A stretch of 64,000 nucleotides of DNA from Berberis thunbergii (Eukaryota > Streptophyta > Magnoliopsida > Ranunculales > Berberidaceae): contig QNQO01001826.1 in assembly GCA_003290165.1 (NCBI GenBank), forward strand, positions 62,001 through 126,000, read 5' to 3'. The position numbers were made by a program, and so were the translations under genes. Positions 12,401-22,956 of this stretch are shown here, piece after piece. The notes below the pieces were generated by a model. It worked only from the letters and a program-made list of their open reading frames with translations, made no database searches and was not told the origin of the DNA. The first letter of the stretch is position 1. The number at the start of each line of letters is the position of its first letter.

Positions 12401-14159
12401 TTGGGATAAATGTGAAATTTGCTTGCAAAGTGCTTGCTCCCTTAGTTGAAGTATTACGACTATGGGTTACATTTATGAGGCTATGAATAGAGAAAAAGAA
12501 AGAATCCAAAAGCATCTTAGTGCAGATAATAATGATAGGGTTTTTGGATTGGTATGGAAGATTATTGATGACAAGTGAAATGATCAGCTTCATCATCCCC
12601 TACATGCATGTATTAAAGCCTAAACTTACAATTAGTGTTTTATTTATATATTTATTCAATAAACATTGAACTGAGACCATAGTATGTTGTGTTGTGTTGT
12701 GTTGTGTCCAACTGGTTTTTACCTCAATCCCTCCATATATTACAAACAACAATTTAGAGATATTGAGACAAACAAGGAGATTAAAGTAGAACTGCTTGCA
12801 TGTATTGACAAGTTATGTGATGAAAATGAGAATGATCGTATTCACATTGAATTAAGGGTGTGCAGAGATTCACAGGGGTGATTTGGAACTCCATCAGCCA
12901 TACGCCAAGGAGATAGAGTCGTACCTGGTAAGTAATTTAAACTTACATGTGTAATATTACTTCATTACTCTGTTAATTTTTCATATAATCTTTTTATAAC
13001 TTTATTGAACAGTCAAATGGTGGGTTGATCATGGATTTGAAACTCCTATCCTTCAAACGTTTGCGATGAAAATTTTATCTTTGACTTGTAGCGCTTCACC
13101 ATGTGAGCGCAATTGGAGTGCATTTGACCATGTAAGTAATGTTATGAGTATAATCAATTAATCACTATAGTTTTGTTTCATAATGATTTTATATATATAT
13201 GACTAATATATTTATTTTTTAATTTTATGTAATTTCAGTTGCATTCCAAAAAGAGGAACCGTCTTCTGCCATCAAAATTGAATGATATTGTTTTCATCCA
13301 ATACAAAAAAAAGTTAGAGCTAATAATGAAGGAAAGAAATGCTAACATAAATTCACTAGCTCACGATCCCATTGTCTTGAGGGACATTGATGAAAATGAT
13401 GATTGGTTCATTCCTACTGATAATGAACTACAAGATTTTGTGAGGGAAGGCGATGATCTCACATGGTCACAAGTCAGAGATGCATTAGGAGCTACTAATC
13501 CTAGGCCAAATACGAGGAATATGGCACGACAATCAAATGCAGATGCTTCGTACTCACTTTGTGATGAAGATGACTAGGAGGATGTTGAAGATGCTGATAT
13601 GGAAATAGATTGATAGTCGTGACTCATGATTCATGAACATGAAGACTTCTTTTGATTTAAATGTTTTGAATTTGAATATGTGATGTTTTGAATATGGCGC
13701 GACATAATTGCTTATGTTATTTTTCTTGCTCTATACATTTGCTACTTTTGTTGCTATATACATTTGCTACTTGCTACTTTTGTTGCTTTATACATTTGAT
13801 ACTTTTGATGCTTTATTTGTTGTTGTCGTTGCTTGCAATTCTTGACTTCTTGCTTCTATTTCTTGCAGATCTTGCTATTCGGGATTACTGCTATCACTTG
13901 CTGAGTTGCTGTAGCTTTTATTGTGTTGTTCCTAAACATCTCCAGGTAACTATAATTGTTCCAACCTGCAAAATCAAGTTCATTTGATGATTTAGTAAAG
14001 TAATATAATTACAAATTTACAGTATTTTAATTATTTATTTATTTTTGTATATGACTATGATTAAATTTTAAAAACATATGATTTAAAAATACCGATTAAA
14101 TCCGTTATTCCTGATTAATCGTAATTCGATCCTAGACCGCAAAGTGATTTAACTACCCA
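9443..14159 (+). mobile_element. hAT element inside E1, 4.7 kb
   Basis: The left end TGTGTTATTAAATCGGCG pairs imperfectly with the inverse of the right end (TGGGTAGTTAAATCACT), giving a short terminal inverted repeat. The left terminal region holds paired CGGCGA/TCGCCG motifs. The interior encodes a decayed hAT transposase with BED finger, DUF659-like and C-terminal dimerisation parts. It separates two selenium-binding protein exon pieces. No clean 8-bp target duplication is seen, and about 60 residues of that gene are missing at the junction, so the insertion was probably accompanied by a deletion. Confidence 0.8.
10858..13590 (+). pseudogene. hAT transposase (BED - DUF659 - hAT dimerisation), decayed
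   Basis: Plus-strand exons separated by introns with GT..AG borders. 10858-11136: BED-type zinc finger (WCKFC ... FKEHLARKKRNVRQC) for DNA binding. 11250-11533: linker and the start of the catalytic region. 11612-11903: DUF659-like block (LRDMLEETKLFVRSLRKFWE) with an in-frame stop after FWTD. 11989-12208: core with FITDNNSNF and FWTPCAAHCINLILQDLG. 13010-13130 and 13239-13577: C-terminal dimerisation region (WWVDHGFETPILQTFAMKIL, then ASPCERNWSAF and KKRNRLLPSKLNDIVF), ending in a long acidic tail. Stops and frameshifts between the blocks mean no working transposase is expected. It would have excised and reinserted the hAT element. Confidence 0.85.
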
Positions 14160-14252
14160 GTATACATGTAGATAAAGACCGTCTGAAACATGTTGAAGCT
14201 CAAAACCTTTAGTAAAAGCTTCTGGAGGTACCCATGATGAGCTAATCATTGT
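14160..14252 (-). pseudogene. selenium-binding protein, second captured exon
   Basis: After an AG acceptor, the minus strand reads TMISSSWVPPEAFTKGFELQ then HVSDGLY.LHVY. This closely matches the plant SBP1 segment MISSSWG.P.AFTKGF.LQHVSDGLYGRHLHVYSW, with GRH missing. The exon is cut where the hAT element begins (14159). Confidence 0.85.
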
Positions 14253-14294
14253 CTTGTGTTGTGGTTGGTACTAGAAATCATAACCAAAAAGAGG

Positions 14295-14352
14295 ATTTTG
14301 ACCTGCTTCTCCCACTTGTATACATTTTGACCTGCTTCTCCCACTTGTATAG
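14295..14352. repeat. 29-bp direct tandem duplication
   Basis: ATTTTGACCTGCTTCTCCCACTTGTATA occurs twice in succession (14295-14323 and 14324-14352), directly before the start of LINE copy 2. It may be an insertion-associated duplication. Confidence 0.9.
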
Positions 14353-15581
14353 GAAGATAGCAGGATTGATTGTGCTAGATAGATTACAAACGGCGTACAT
14401 TCGTCATGGGGAAGAGTATATGCCGCGTTTAATGCTTATTATCTATTCTGATGTGTGTAAAATTACGGATGTTTGGAATGCAGGGAATTGCAAAACAGGT
14501 TGCTTTTAGGGGGTCGAGCAGCAACACGATTGGTGTGCACGGGATAGGGCAGTCTGTCGCAAAACAGGTTTGCTTTCTTTGGTTGAATGCTGCGTTTTAT
14601 GAGGCCCGATGATGCGATTAAATGAGACAATTTCTGCGTGCGATATTGAGTGTTGCGTGCTGTGTTTTTGGATGCTTGTTGAGTGCTGATGTTTTTGCTG
14701 CGAAGGGGTGCACACTGGATGGGGGAGTCTGTCGCATAACAGATTTCAGTTTGCTCTGTTTGGAGGCTGAGCTTAGTGTGATCCGAGGAGGCGTTGAGAT
14801 TGGTCTGCGGCTGCGTGCTATTTTTGAAGCGCTGCTGCTGTTGCTGCTGCTGCTGCGCACTGTCCGTTGCTGCTGCTGCTGCTGCGTGTTTAATGCGGCT
14901 GGAATCTGACAAATGGTGCGCACCAGACTGGGAAAATTGTGGTAAAACAGAGTTGTCTTCGCTGTTTGGATGCTGTGATTTTTGCGGCCCGAACATGCGA
15001 CGCAATGGGACTGATACTGCGTGCTGTGTGCTGCCTGTTTTGAGTGTTGCTGCTGCTGTTGCGTTTTTTGCGGCTGGAAGCTGCAAATGGGCGCATATCA
15101 AGCATGGGAAAACTGTCGTAAAACAGAGTATTTTCTCTGTTTAGGCACATCACATAACACGACCCGAGTTTGCGATGAAATGGGACTGCGGGTGTGTGCT
15201 AGGTTGAGTGCTGCATGCTGTGTTTCTGAAGTTTTTTTGGGTGTTGTTGCTGCTGCTGTTGGAGTGCTGTGGTCTGAATTGTCGCGTGGCTGCGTTCTAC
15301 GGTTGCGTGGACGCGGTTTAGTGTGTGTTTGCAGGGTGCTTGAGCAGTCTTGGGCACATGGGATTTTAATTTGTATTGGCATGGCCTTAGTCTTGGTTTT
15401 GTTCTTTCTTTGCAGGAAATTGTTTTTAAAGAGGTTTTGTTTCAGTTTCGGTTATCGACTAAAATGCGGGTAATGTTGTAATGTACCCCCGCTATGTTTT
15501 TGTAAGATTTTTTGCTATATAATAAAGGTCTGACATTCCATAGTTGCCCCTCCCCACTAGAGGTTAATTAAAAAAAAAAAA
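14351..15581 (+). mobile_element. LINE copy 2, severely 5' truncated, mostly 3' UTR
   Basis: The first 20 codons (RKIAGLIVLDRLQTAYIRHGE) match the very end of the ORF2 protein of LINE copy 1 (RKVVGLAVLDRLHTVYIRHGD). A ~1.1 kb GC-rich 3' UTR with CTG/GCTG runs (14827-14890, 15025-15065) follows. The tail (ATAATAAAGGTCTGACATTC, then TAGTTGCCCCTCCCC) is shared with copy 1 and ends in poly(A) at 15570-15581. It lies in an intron of the captured selenium-binding protein gene. No clear target duplication is seen. Confidence 0.85.
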
Positions 15582-15762
15582 GTTTGAAATAACAAAATAA
15601 TCAGTAGGTAGGCATAACTAGAAATTAAATGGCCAACTAGCCAAAACCCAGGTTGCTGCCATGGAAATGAGTATAGGCTCCATGCTAATGCAGCAACATA
15701 ATTGTGACAAAGATGTCTGGGTTGTTTGCTGCATTGCGTAAAAAAGTATACACTAACCTTAC

Positions 15763-16000
15763 CTTGACATTGAACTCCGAGTAGAGAAGAAGAAAACCAT
15801 TCCCCTCAGATTTCCCATCTTTGTTTCCAAGGCAAGACACCATGATGTCACCAGTTGCTAGGCAATGTTCAGTATGTGGATATGCTAATCCAGTATTTTG
15901 AAAGATATCTTCAGGCTCAACGATTTTATGCAAAGAAATAGCCTTTGGATTCTTTTGTGTATCGATTGCATATATGTGACCAGACCGGAAATAACTAGAA
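15763..16000 (-). pseudogene. selenium-binding protein, first captured exon
   Basis: The minus strand reads SGHIYAIDTQKNPKAISLHK, then VEPEDIFQNTGLAYPHTEHC and SCLGNKDGKSEGNGFLLL...EFNVK before a GTAAGG donor (15761-15762). This matches the early part of plant SBP1, including the Cys-containing AYPHT.HCL and GNGFLLLDSEFNVK stretches. The upstream end is not clear (no clean acceptor) and the N-terminal exons are absent. Confidence 0.88.
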
Positions 16001-16329
16001 TTTTTATCATGTTCATTCTACATGGTACATTGGCTACATAGGAAGGTATCTTGCTAAGCCTTCCTATCCGAATATAATTGAAAATTTGCAAATTTAAAAT
16101 TCAGATCTAATCAAAAGATTATGAGTCTTATTCAATGGGTTGTTGCGAGCGGAGAAATTTATCCACGCGGGGGCGTTGATGTGCTGGTAGATGTCATCTT
16201 AGAATCTCAAAATCTTACATAAATTGAAACACCACAACCTTCAATGACCGAATTAGAGCATTCAAACACAAATTTCAAAAAAAAAAAAAAACCGGAGTTA
16301 GAGCAAAAACAGATAAAATGAATAACAAA

Positions 16330-16449
16330 CTGTGACAAGTCTATCAGGCAGCTGCATACAGAAGGAGCATTTGAAGATCTCATCCAAGAGTTGAAGAATC
16401 TCACTCCCCTCGCTCTTCTTCATATGCGTTTTCAAACCATCAAGATCCA
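16330..16449 (-). pseudogene. possible RING-type E3 ligase start (ORTHRUS/VIM-like)
   Basis: From an ATG at 16449 the minus strand encodes about 40 residues ending EILQLLDEIFKCSFCMQLPD then RLVT before a GTTTGT donor-like site. The C-X2-C-MQLP.R.VT pattern resembles the first half of the RING finger of plant ORTHRUS/VIM histone-ubiquitin ligases (NCSFCMQLPERPVTTPCGH). The other zinc ligands are missing. If correct, this is a third captured gene in E1, upstream of the selenium-binding exons and on the same strand. Confidence 0.4.
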
Positions 16450-17153
16450 TGAACGAAACCAAACGGCAATCATGAGTTGTTGAGGTTTCTTAGCCTTCTC
16501 CTACAAAGTAACAATTCATCGACAACAATTGCTCAAATCACCACAATTAGATCTCTAGAGGCTCCGTCGAGCACCATCGCAGTAGTAGCGCCGCCGGAGT
16601 AGTCCTAGTGAAGTGTCGACGTGAGGGTTTGGCTTCATGGCGCTATTGACGACTCCCTAGAACTGTGGTCCCATTGCTTGTTGAACTCCTCTTCGGGATG
16701 ACGAGACGAACTGCTGTTGATGCTACGGAGGCAGTGACAGAGACTAGAGGATTTGAAAACCCTAGAGGATGAAGAAAAGAGTGGGGACATGTTTAATGAC
16801 AGAAAATGGCCAGAATGAGGAGACACGAACTTGAATTCGATGTTGTTCCAAAAGAAAATGCTCTAGATCTCGTTTGCTCTCTCTCTCTCTCTCGCTCTCT
16901 AGATCGATCTTGCTCTCTCGCTGATCTCTCCCTCGCTCCTATTCTTTATTGAAAGCAAATGGAGTAGGGTGCTTCTTGGTTAGAGAGAGTGGAGGGGTTT
17001 TCTAAAAATTTGAGGAAATCGAGCGATTTGATTTTTTTTCGCTTTAATTTCTATAGCATTTCAAAATTGTAATACTATTAAAACTTGGTTTTTCATAGCA
17101 CAAGCGAAAAGAACCGCTACGTACATTTTAATGCTATTAATGGCACTTGTGGC
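16450..17153. other. E1 right end: CT-rich tract and subterminal repeats
   Basis: No gene is supported. 16878-16940 is a CT-rich tract (TCTCTCTCTC) and 17030-17150 has ATAGC/GCTATTAA motifs like those at the left end. The region could serve as promoter for the minus-strand cargo. Confidence 0.45.
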
Positions 17154-17159
17154 GTAGTG

Positions 17160-17465
17160 ATGGCAACTCATCGATTTGGGAATTCTTTATATTCTTACAA
17201 TATTTGTCTTCCACCATTAGTGAGATGGGTGTAAAGCAGCCTGCCTTTACATTACTTCTTAGAGTATGGCATGTGCAATGCACATGACACTTAGACTAGG
17301 GGTACTTTTTTGTCATCACATTCAACTTGACCAATCAAGTAAATTGACTGTTATTGAATGGGACGATCAACATTAGTTTGATGGTCATACTCAATTAATT
17401 TTTAAAATGAGGGCTAGACCCTATTAGCTATAAACTAATGAGGGTCAAACTCAAAAAAAACTTTC
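17160..17465 (+). repeat. repeat X, copy 2, right part
   Basis: Continues repeat X after the E1 insertion (ATGGCAACTC, then GAGATGGGTGTAAAG and CATGTGCAATGCACATGAC), inverse to 4745-5080. Confidence 0.8.
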
Positions 17466-18558
17466 AAAAAAAATCTTCAAGCAAGTCTTAGGCAATTCCA
17501 CAGCTTTATCACCCACTTTTCCAAACGAATTTGTTCAATAGGCAACCGACCTCAAAAAAATCTGAAAAAATTCAGGAGAGTGTCACGGAATCTGCCGTAA
17601 AATGTTCACGTTAAACAGACACTGTTTAAGCCGTCTGCTGCTGTGTTGTTTCCGTTATATGCTGAAAATTACCCAAAAAACGCATAAAGATGAGAAAAAA
17701 AATTAAAGAAAAGGGAAAAAATAAAAATATTCTCTATTGTCTCCAAAGTTGTATCTTCAAGAATTCACCAAGTGATATGCAATGACGTCATTTGATTGAT
17801 GCAAAAAACCAACATTAATGTCGTTGCACGATTTTCGACATCAGTCAAAAAAATATTTATCTTTTTGTTTTTTTTTCCTTCAACCTACAATACACTTCAA
17901 TAATGCATAGTGAAAGTAGGGGTTATCGACTACTTCACTTGGAATAAAAGACAATATTTAAATTTCAATTTAAAAAATAAAGAGAAGCAAAATAATTATG
18001 GTTAGATGTTGAGAGATGATATGATTCCAAATCAAAATAATAACTTTTAACAAAAATGAATATAGATAAATCTCAGGGATGTGAGAATCACCCCATTCCA
18101 ACATAATGATTGTAGAATGTAATTTCAATTTCTCATAAAATACTCAAATCACATGGTTTTTCAACCTACATGACTTGAGTTGTGGGATTAAATAAGTAAA
18201 AGTCTTTTCATTTTTCTCAAACTTTAACCAAATACATTGGTTTATTTCTAAAACATCATTGGATTTTGATTATGTTTTTCATCGAAAAAATTCCTAAAAG
18301 ACATGGAAATAATTTATTCTTTCAAATCAAAATCATTGTTCATTTAACAAATGAAGCATTCTTTCGAAGTACTTATTTCAATTCATTGTTCTATTTTACT
18401 TCTTAAAAGGAAACACAATTTAACTATCATTATATCTTCATGAGACTCAATATCTTCCCCTTGAGAGGAGAGATTAGCTCTCCATGAATACTAGAATAAA
18501 CTAAAAGTTAAAGGAGAAAGAGAAACAAAAATAGAACTTACTTCAATTAAAATGTTGG
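17466..18558. other. non-coding, no recognised feature
   Basis: AT-rich intergenic sequence between E1/repeat X and E2. I see no gene, repeat or transposon end in it. Confidence 0.5.
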
Positions 18559-18579
18559 AAACACTACACCAAAAATGGC

Positions 18580-18925
18580 CATTAGCAACGGTTTTAAACC
18601 GTGGGGGTAACCCATTGTCACAGCTTAGAGCCATGGGCTGTAGAGGCGTCGCTAAATCCTCAGTAATGGCTAAAAACCGTGGCTACAATATTAGCAACGG
18701 TTTTATCTCAAGGACGATTGATGATTTAGCCACGGTTATAAACCGTTGCAACAATCTTAGCCACGGTTCTAAGCCGTGGTCAGGAGTAGCCACGGCCTAA
18801 AACCGTTGCAAGTTTGGGCACGATTCTAAGCCGTTGCAATAGGTTTAACAACGGTTTTAAGCCGTGGCAAGGTAGCCACGATTTTTAGCCGTTGCAATAA
18901 TTAGCCACGGTTTAAAACCGTGGCA
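18580..18925. repeat. E2 left subterminal palindrome array
   Basis: About ten degenerate copies of a palindrome built on AACGGTTTTAAACCGT/GCCACGGTTTAAAACCGTGG, in both orientations. The matching array at the right end is 28735-29045. Confidence 0.88.
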
Positions 18926-19779
18926 AATTTTTTTTTTTTTTTAATTTTTAATTTTTTTTTTTTGCATTCCTTTATATTTATAATCATTCCAAAATCTCTG
19001 AAACACCCTAATTTAGATTACTTGGTGAATGCAGAAAAATGTATTTGTTGGTTGGTGTTGTGTACTTGAACATAGAGGTCCACATGTCCTGACAAAAGCT
19101 GACACCACTGCTTCACACAAATTATGTTTTCATGAAATCTAGGGCTGCTGTGTGAGATCCTTCTAACAAGAAAAGAAGTTTATATAGACTTGTTCTTAAG
19201 TTTGCATTCAGACATGGCAAAGATGTTATAATTTGCATAAAACCTGTGACACCGCCAGTTTCTTAAGTTATAAAGCATATCTAAACATGTTCTTTTAAAA
19301 TGATGAAAACAAAGATACAAGTAATTATATCTGTAGCTATTATTATACATCATCTTTTACACCTAGCTATTCAAATCTGAAGCTTCCTCTTGTAAGGTTT
19401 GCAAACTTAAAATGCTTTCCATCCATAAAAACCATACAAACGGGGGAAACAAAATCTTGATTTGATCGACCAAGCTTCAAAATAAATGAAACATTCAAGC
19501 CAAATCTGATGAATAAGCTTCATAACAAACACTGCTTCATTTTCAGTACATATGAAAAGAATAAGCATTCTTCCGAAAATTCTAGTTGATTTGTCACTAC
19601 TTCCCTGATCCCAATGAAGTTATCTTTTTCATCAACTACTTCATACTACAATTTCAACCATTGACTGCAATAGGACAACAACGGTTACTGGAAATCATGG
19701 TCAATCTGAGCCTTAAGGGATCCTTATCTTATTATGATAATCAGAAAAGCTGTGATCCCTTGGGTTATTAATTACATAC
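18926..19779. other. E2 interior, non-coding
   Basis: No supported coding sequence; probably the 3' side of the captured starch synthase piece. Contains an 18926-18962 T-rich tract. Confidence 0.4.
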
Positions 19780-20242
19780 CCAGTACCCTCGCCACTGCCT
19801 TCTTGAGCGAACGGGTTGAAAGTCTCCACTGTATCCTGCAGTAAAGGGACAAGAACTCAAAATGATATTTCTCTGATCATAGAGACTATGAACTTAGTAC
19901 AAAAGCAAATGCAATTTTTTCTAGGTTAACTTACTCTAAGACCTCCAATGCAGTGAACTACAGGAATAGTTCCATAACGTATTGCATACAACTGATTTAG
20001 ACCACAAGGCTCGAATCTTGAAGGCATCAATAGTATGTCACAGCTGTGTATTTTCAAATATATTAACATTATTGAAAATTTTGAAGTGAGAACATTGCAC
20101 TTTAAAAATCAATAGTAACCAAATACAATGTCTTCATGATGTAGGTTTAACATATACCATTCAGAACACTCTTTCTACTACTTAGGAGTTCATCAAGACC
20201 ATATCCACCTTCTACAGTTGTTATTTCCCACGAATAACCCTG
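19780..20242 (-). pseudogene. soluble starch synthase I-like, three exons
   Basis: Minus-strand exons: 20242-20153 GYSWEITTVEGGYGLDELLS then SRKSVLNGI; 20044-19935 [20 protein letters not shown] then [17 protein letters not shown]; 19835-19780 DTVETFNPFAQEGSGEGTG. Donors GTAAGT and GTATGT follow the last two. They match the glucosyltransferase domain of plant soluble starch synthase I (plastid, transfers glucose from ADP-glucose to the alpha-1,4 glucan chain); [14 protein letters not shown] is the classic C-terminal nucleotide-sugar motif and normally reads ATGGLR where this has CIGGLR. About 100 residues between the first and second exons are missing, so this is a deleted fragment. Confidence 0.92.
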
Positions 20243-20448
20243 TAAGAAAGGTTAAAGTTGAAGAAAAAATATCATGAAGAAATGAAATATTTCTTAAGAA
20301 ATCCTCTGACTATTATATATAAAAGTGAACACTTTCGTTATTTATTTACCTCTCAACATGATGCACACCCGTTACTGAATCATCTTCAATAAATAGAAAT
20401 TGATGACAAGGATTCATAATGAAGTATACTAACCTAACTAACTGTCAA

Positions 20449-20566
20449 GATGCGATCAAGCATTTCTCCAGCAGATGCGATCAAGCATTTCTCCAGCATT
20501 TCTGCTGGAGCTATCCATGGCAGACATCCTTGCCCCCTGCTCACTACATGCGCTCTCTAGGACAAC
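20449..20566 (-). pseudogene. mitochondrial ATP synthase gamma subunit exon
   Basis: The minus strand reads [20 protein letters not shown], then [12 protein letters not shown], matching the C-terminal helix of plant mitochondrial F1 gamma ([37 protein letters not shown]), the rotor shaft of ATP synthase. A 25-base segment (GCTGGAGAAATGCTTGATCG plus 5 bases) is tandemly duplicated at the exon end and breaks the frame. The exon lies just upstream, in minus sense, of the starch synthase exons and comes from a different gene. Confidence 0.85.
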
Positions 20567-21822
20567 ATTGAACATATCTTACTTGAGAAAAAAAGTTTTA
20601 AAAACGAGATGCATCAAGTAAAATTTCATAGCTAGCAAACAAAATTGATGGAAGCATCATGTTCCTGGCATGCTCTAATATCAGATATACAAATATTGCA
20701 TTCTTTCATGATGATGATGATGGATATGATGGATTCAACATCAACATATGCTCAGATGTAGGAAGTGGCATATTGTCAAAATCAAAGTTAATGCATTTTA
20801 AATAGGAAGTGGCATGTTCTAATAAAAAAGTGCATAAAATAACAAGTGTCTTACTTGCAATTGAGAGTCTGTTGAATCCACATGTTCGTCCAAGGTATCT
20901 TGCATAGTGGGGATAAACCAAACAAGAAAATTAGTGGCTGGTAACAGTCAACAAGATGAAAGATTTGAGAGCAGTATGAACTTTACAAAGGAGAACAATA
21001 AAACAGTAAAAAAAAAATGTGTAAGCAGTGGAAAACTGGTTGAGGAAATTAGCCAATTGAGACTGACAGAGAAAAAGAAACATGTCAAACACAAACACAC
21101 ATGCACTAGACCATATAACCCAACAAAATGGAAAGAAAATCACATATCAATAGCCAAGCAACTGACTAATCGTTGAGATATTGATCTTCAAAATTATGTC
21201 AGGACTCCAAAAACAATCAAGTATGACATAGCAGAATGGTGCAATGCATGCCACAAAGGTTTTTTGTGTTCAAAACATGAGAATTGTAACTATTCAATGA
21301 GCATCATGAAAGAAATCCAAACTATGAAGTGTTTTGAGTTCTAAACCAAAAGCACAGAATGGAAAGATATGAAAAAGTAGCCAAAATGCTTGGAAAGATG
21401 TGGTTCTAGTTAAAAAAATCCACAAATCACATCCATCAAAAGCTAAGCTCATATACTGAGGATATCCTTGCTTTATCTACAAGTTTATTCCCTCTTAACT
21501 GGCCATACATTGAGAAGTAAAATTGTAACTGATCTTATTCAGTAGACATTGTGTTTACACAGATCTATATATGGCACCATGTGAGTTTTACGAAAACAAT
21601 TAAACTCTCCATGGCTAGCAGAGAACCAACACACATATAGACACAAGAACTGGTCTTCATAAAATAAAGCACAAGCCAAACAACCTGTTATTTGGACTCA
21701 ATAAACTGGAGTATCCAGACATTGACCTTGGCTCTTGTCCATTTTGATACTATGAAAATCTAAGAAGCGGGTACTGTGATACAAGATGAAATTTCCCAAT
21801 TGAGAATAGCCGAGAATCATAC
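20567..21822. other. E2 interior, spacer with one open segment
   Basis: Mostly intron-like sequence. The minus strand at 20839-20925 has an open segment before a GTAAGA donor that I cannot assign. Confidence 0.4.
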
Positions 21823-22936
21823 CTGCCAATACATGAATGTTTGAATTATGTTGCGTTGCCATCTGAACCAGGAGAGTTAGATTATTAGTGGATCTTTAAG
21901 TTAGCAGGCAGTAGACAAATAAACAATAGAGAAAACTTACGAGAGCAACGAGATGATTAGAATAAAACCCATTCCTCTTTCAGCATGAGAAGTCAGTATA
22001 CTGAGTGTAGTTGTGTTTGATTCCACCCACAGGCAAGGCTCCTCCAAGTACTTCCTTCTCATAAAAAATACACCATTCAGATTTATCTACATTAATATAG
22101 CAAAACTGAAATCACCACAAATTTATGAACTTGAGGTTTCATAAAGAAGATAGTATGGCTTATCAGATGTCACATCAGATGCAAATAAATACGTGTATTC
22201 AAGTTTCCTGGGTACGAATATTCAAGTTCGAAATGACAAATTTATTATTGTTATCACACTAAACAAATCTGTGAATCATAGGTGAGCCCATGTACCCCTC
22301 TCAAGTTTCCTGGGTATGAATATTCAAGTTCGAGGTATCAAATTCAGAAGTTCGAAATGACGGAATCAAATTCACAAGTATTTTTTGGTCATCACCTATA
22401 CAGAGAGGATCGGCTGAAATTGCGTCTTAGGAACTTAGCCACATGCTTAACAGCTCGACAAAGCACAGGTATTAATGCAACTGCCATGAAAATTAACATC
22501 AGCTAATACTTGATGTAACTAGGAAAGATAACACTGCATCCGTCTAATTTCATCAAGAAAAGACCATATATCAACTTCAAGGAGTAAAATTTACATTTCA
22601 GCTGAAGATGGGATGAGACATGAGGCAGTAGAGGAAGTATATAAAATGTTTGGTAGCATAAATTGATTGCAACCATAGTTGAACAGCTTGCATGTTCCAC
22701 GCCCTCGGTTTCTGAAACAAAGAATCAGTGATTCATGCAAGAATACCAAATTAAGGAAAACCCACAAGGCATTCAAAAGATGACAAGTTGGAGTTGTTAG
22801 TATTATTACCCCGTACAACGAATATAAAGAAAACAATGATGTACCAAGGGTGCCCATAAATGATAGCCTATATGCCCTATTTGAAAGGTTTCTAGGTATA
22901 AGCGACAAAGTCGCAAGTACAGCCACAATAAATATC
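21823..22936 (-). pseudogene. plant TMEM33/Pom33-like membrane protein, four exons
   Basis: Minus-strand exons with matching splice sites: 22936-22803 (QIFIVAVLATLSLIPRNLSN, RAYRLSFMGTLGTSLFSLYS); 22711-22600 (KPRAWNMQAVQLWLQSIYAT, KHFIYFLYCL, then a premature stop); 22067-21941 (KYLEEPCLWVESNTTTLSIL, SHAERGMGFILIISLLS); 21862-21823 (WQRNIIQTFMYWQ). They agree in order with a conserved plant protein of several membrane segments that I associate with the TMEM33/Pom33 family of ER and nuclear-pore membrane proteins. Splice phases join correctly between the third and fourth exons. The N-terminus, a stretch after YFLYCL and the last exon are missing. The family name is less certain than the fact that it is one gene. 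Confidence 0.72.
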
Positions 22937-22956
22937 TGCACGAGATCAAAGCACAC

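Larger units (their letters stand above)
5970..17159. mobile_element. CACTA-type element E1, gene-capturing, 11.2 kb
   Basis: The left end reads CACTACACAAAAAATCC (5970) and the right end reads GGCGTAGTG (17159), so the terminal inverted repeat is short (CACTAC.C). Removing it restores the continuous sequence CTAATGATG-GCAACTC, which matches uninterrupted repeat X copy 1. The flanks read CAT before and ATG after; an ATG target duplication plus an extra CAT explains this best. Both ends carry subterminal motifs related to ATAGC/GCTAT (6190-6550 and 17030-17150). No CACTA transposase is visible. The cargo is selenium-binding protein, ERD6-like and a possible RING-ligase fragment, all minus strand, later invaded by a hAT element and a LINE. 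Confidence 0.72.

Noticed and set aside
13688..13987. Plus-strand frame rich in Leu, resembling membrane segments
   Set aside because: It lies in the T-rich 3' end of the hAT element after the transposase; composition alone explains it.
14463..15473. Several long frames encoding poly-Cys/Leu/Ala/Gln stretches
   Set aside because: They arise from CTG/CAG repeats in the LINE 3' UTR and from its reverse strand; not coding.
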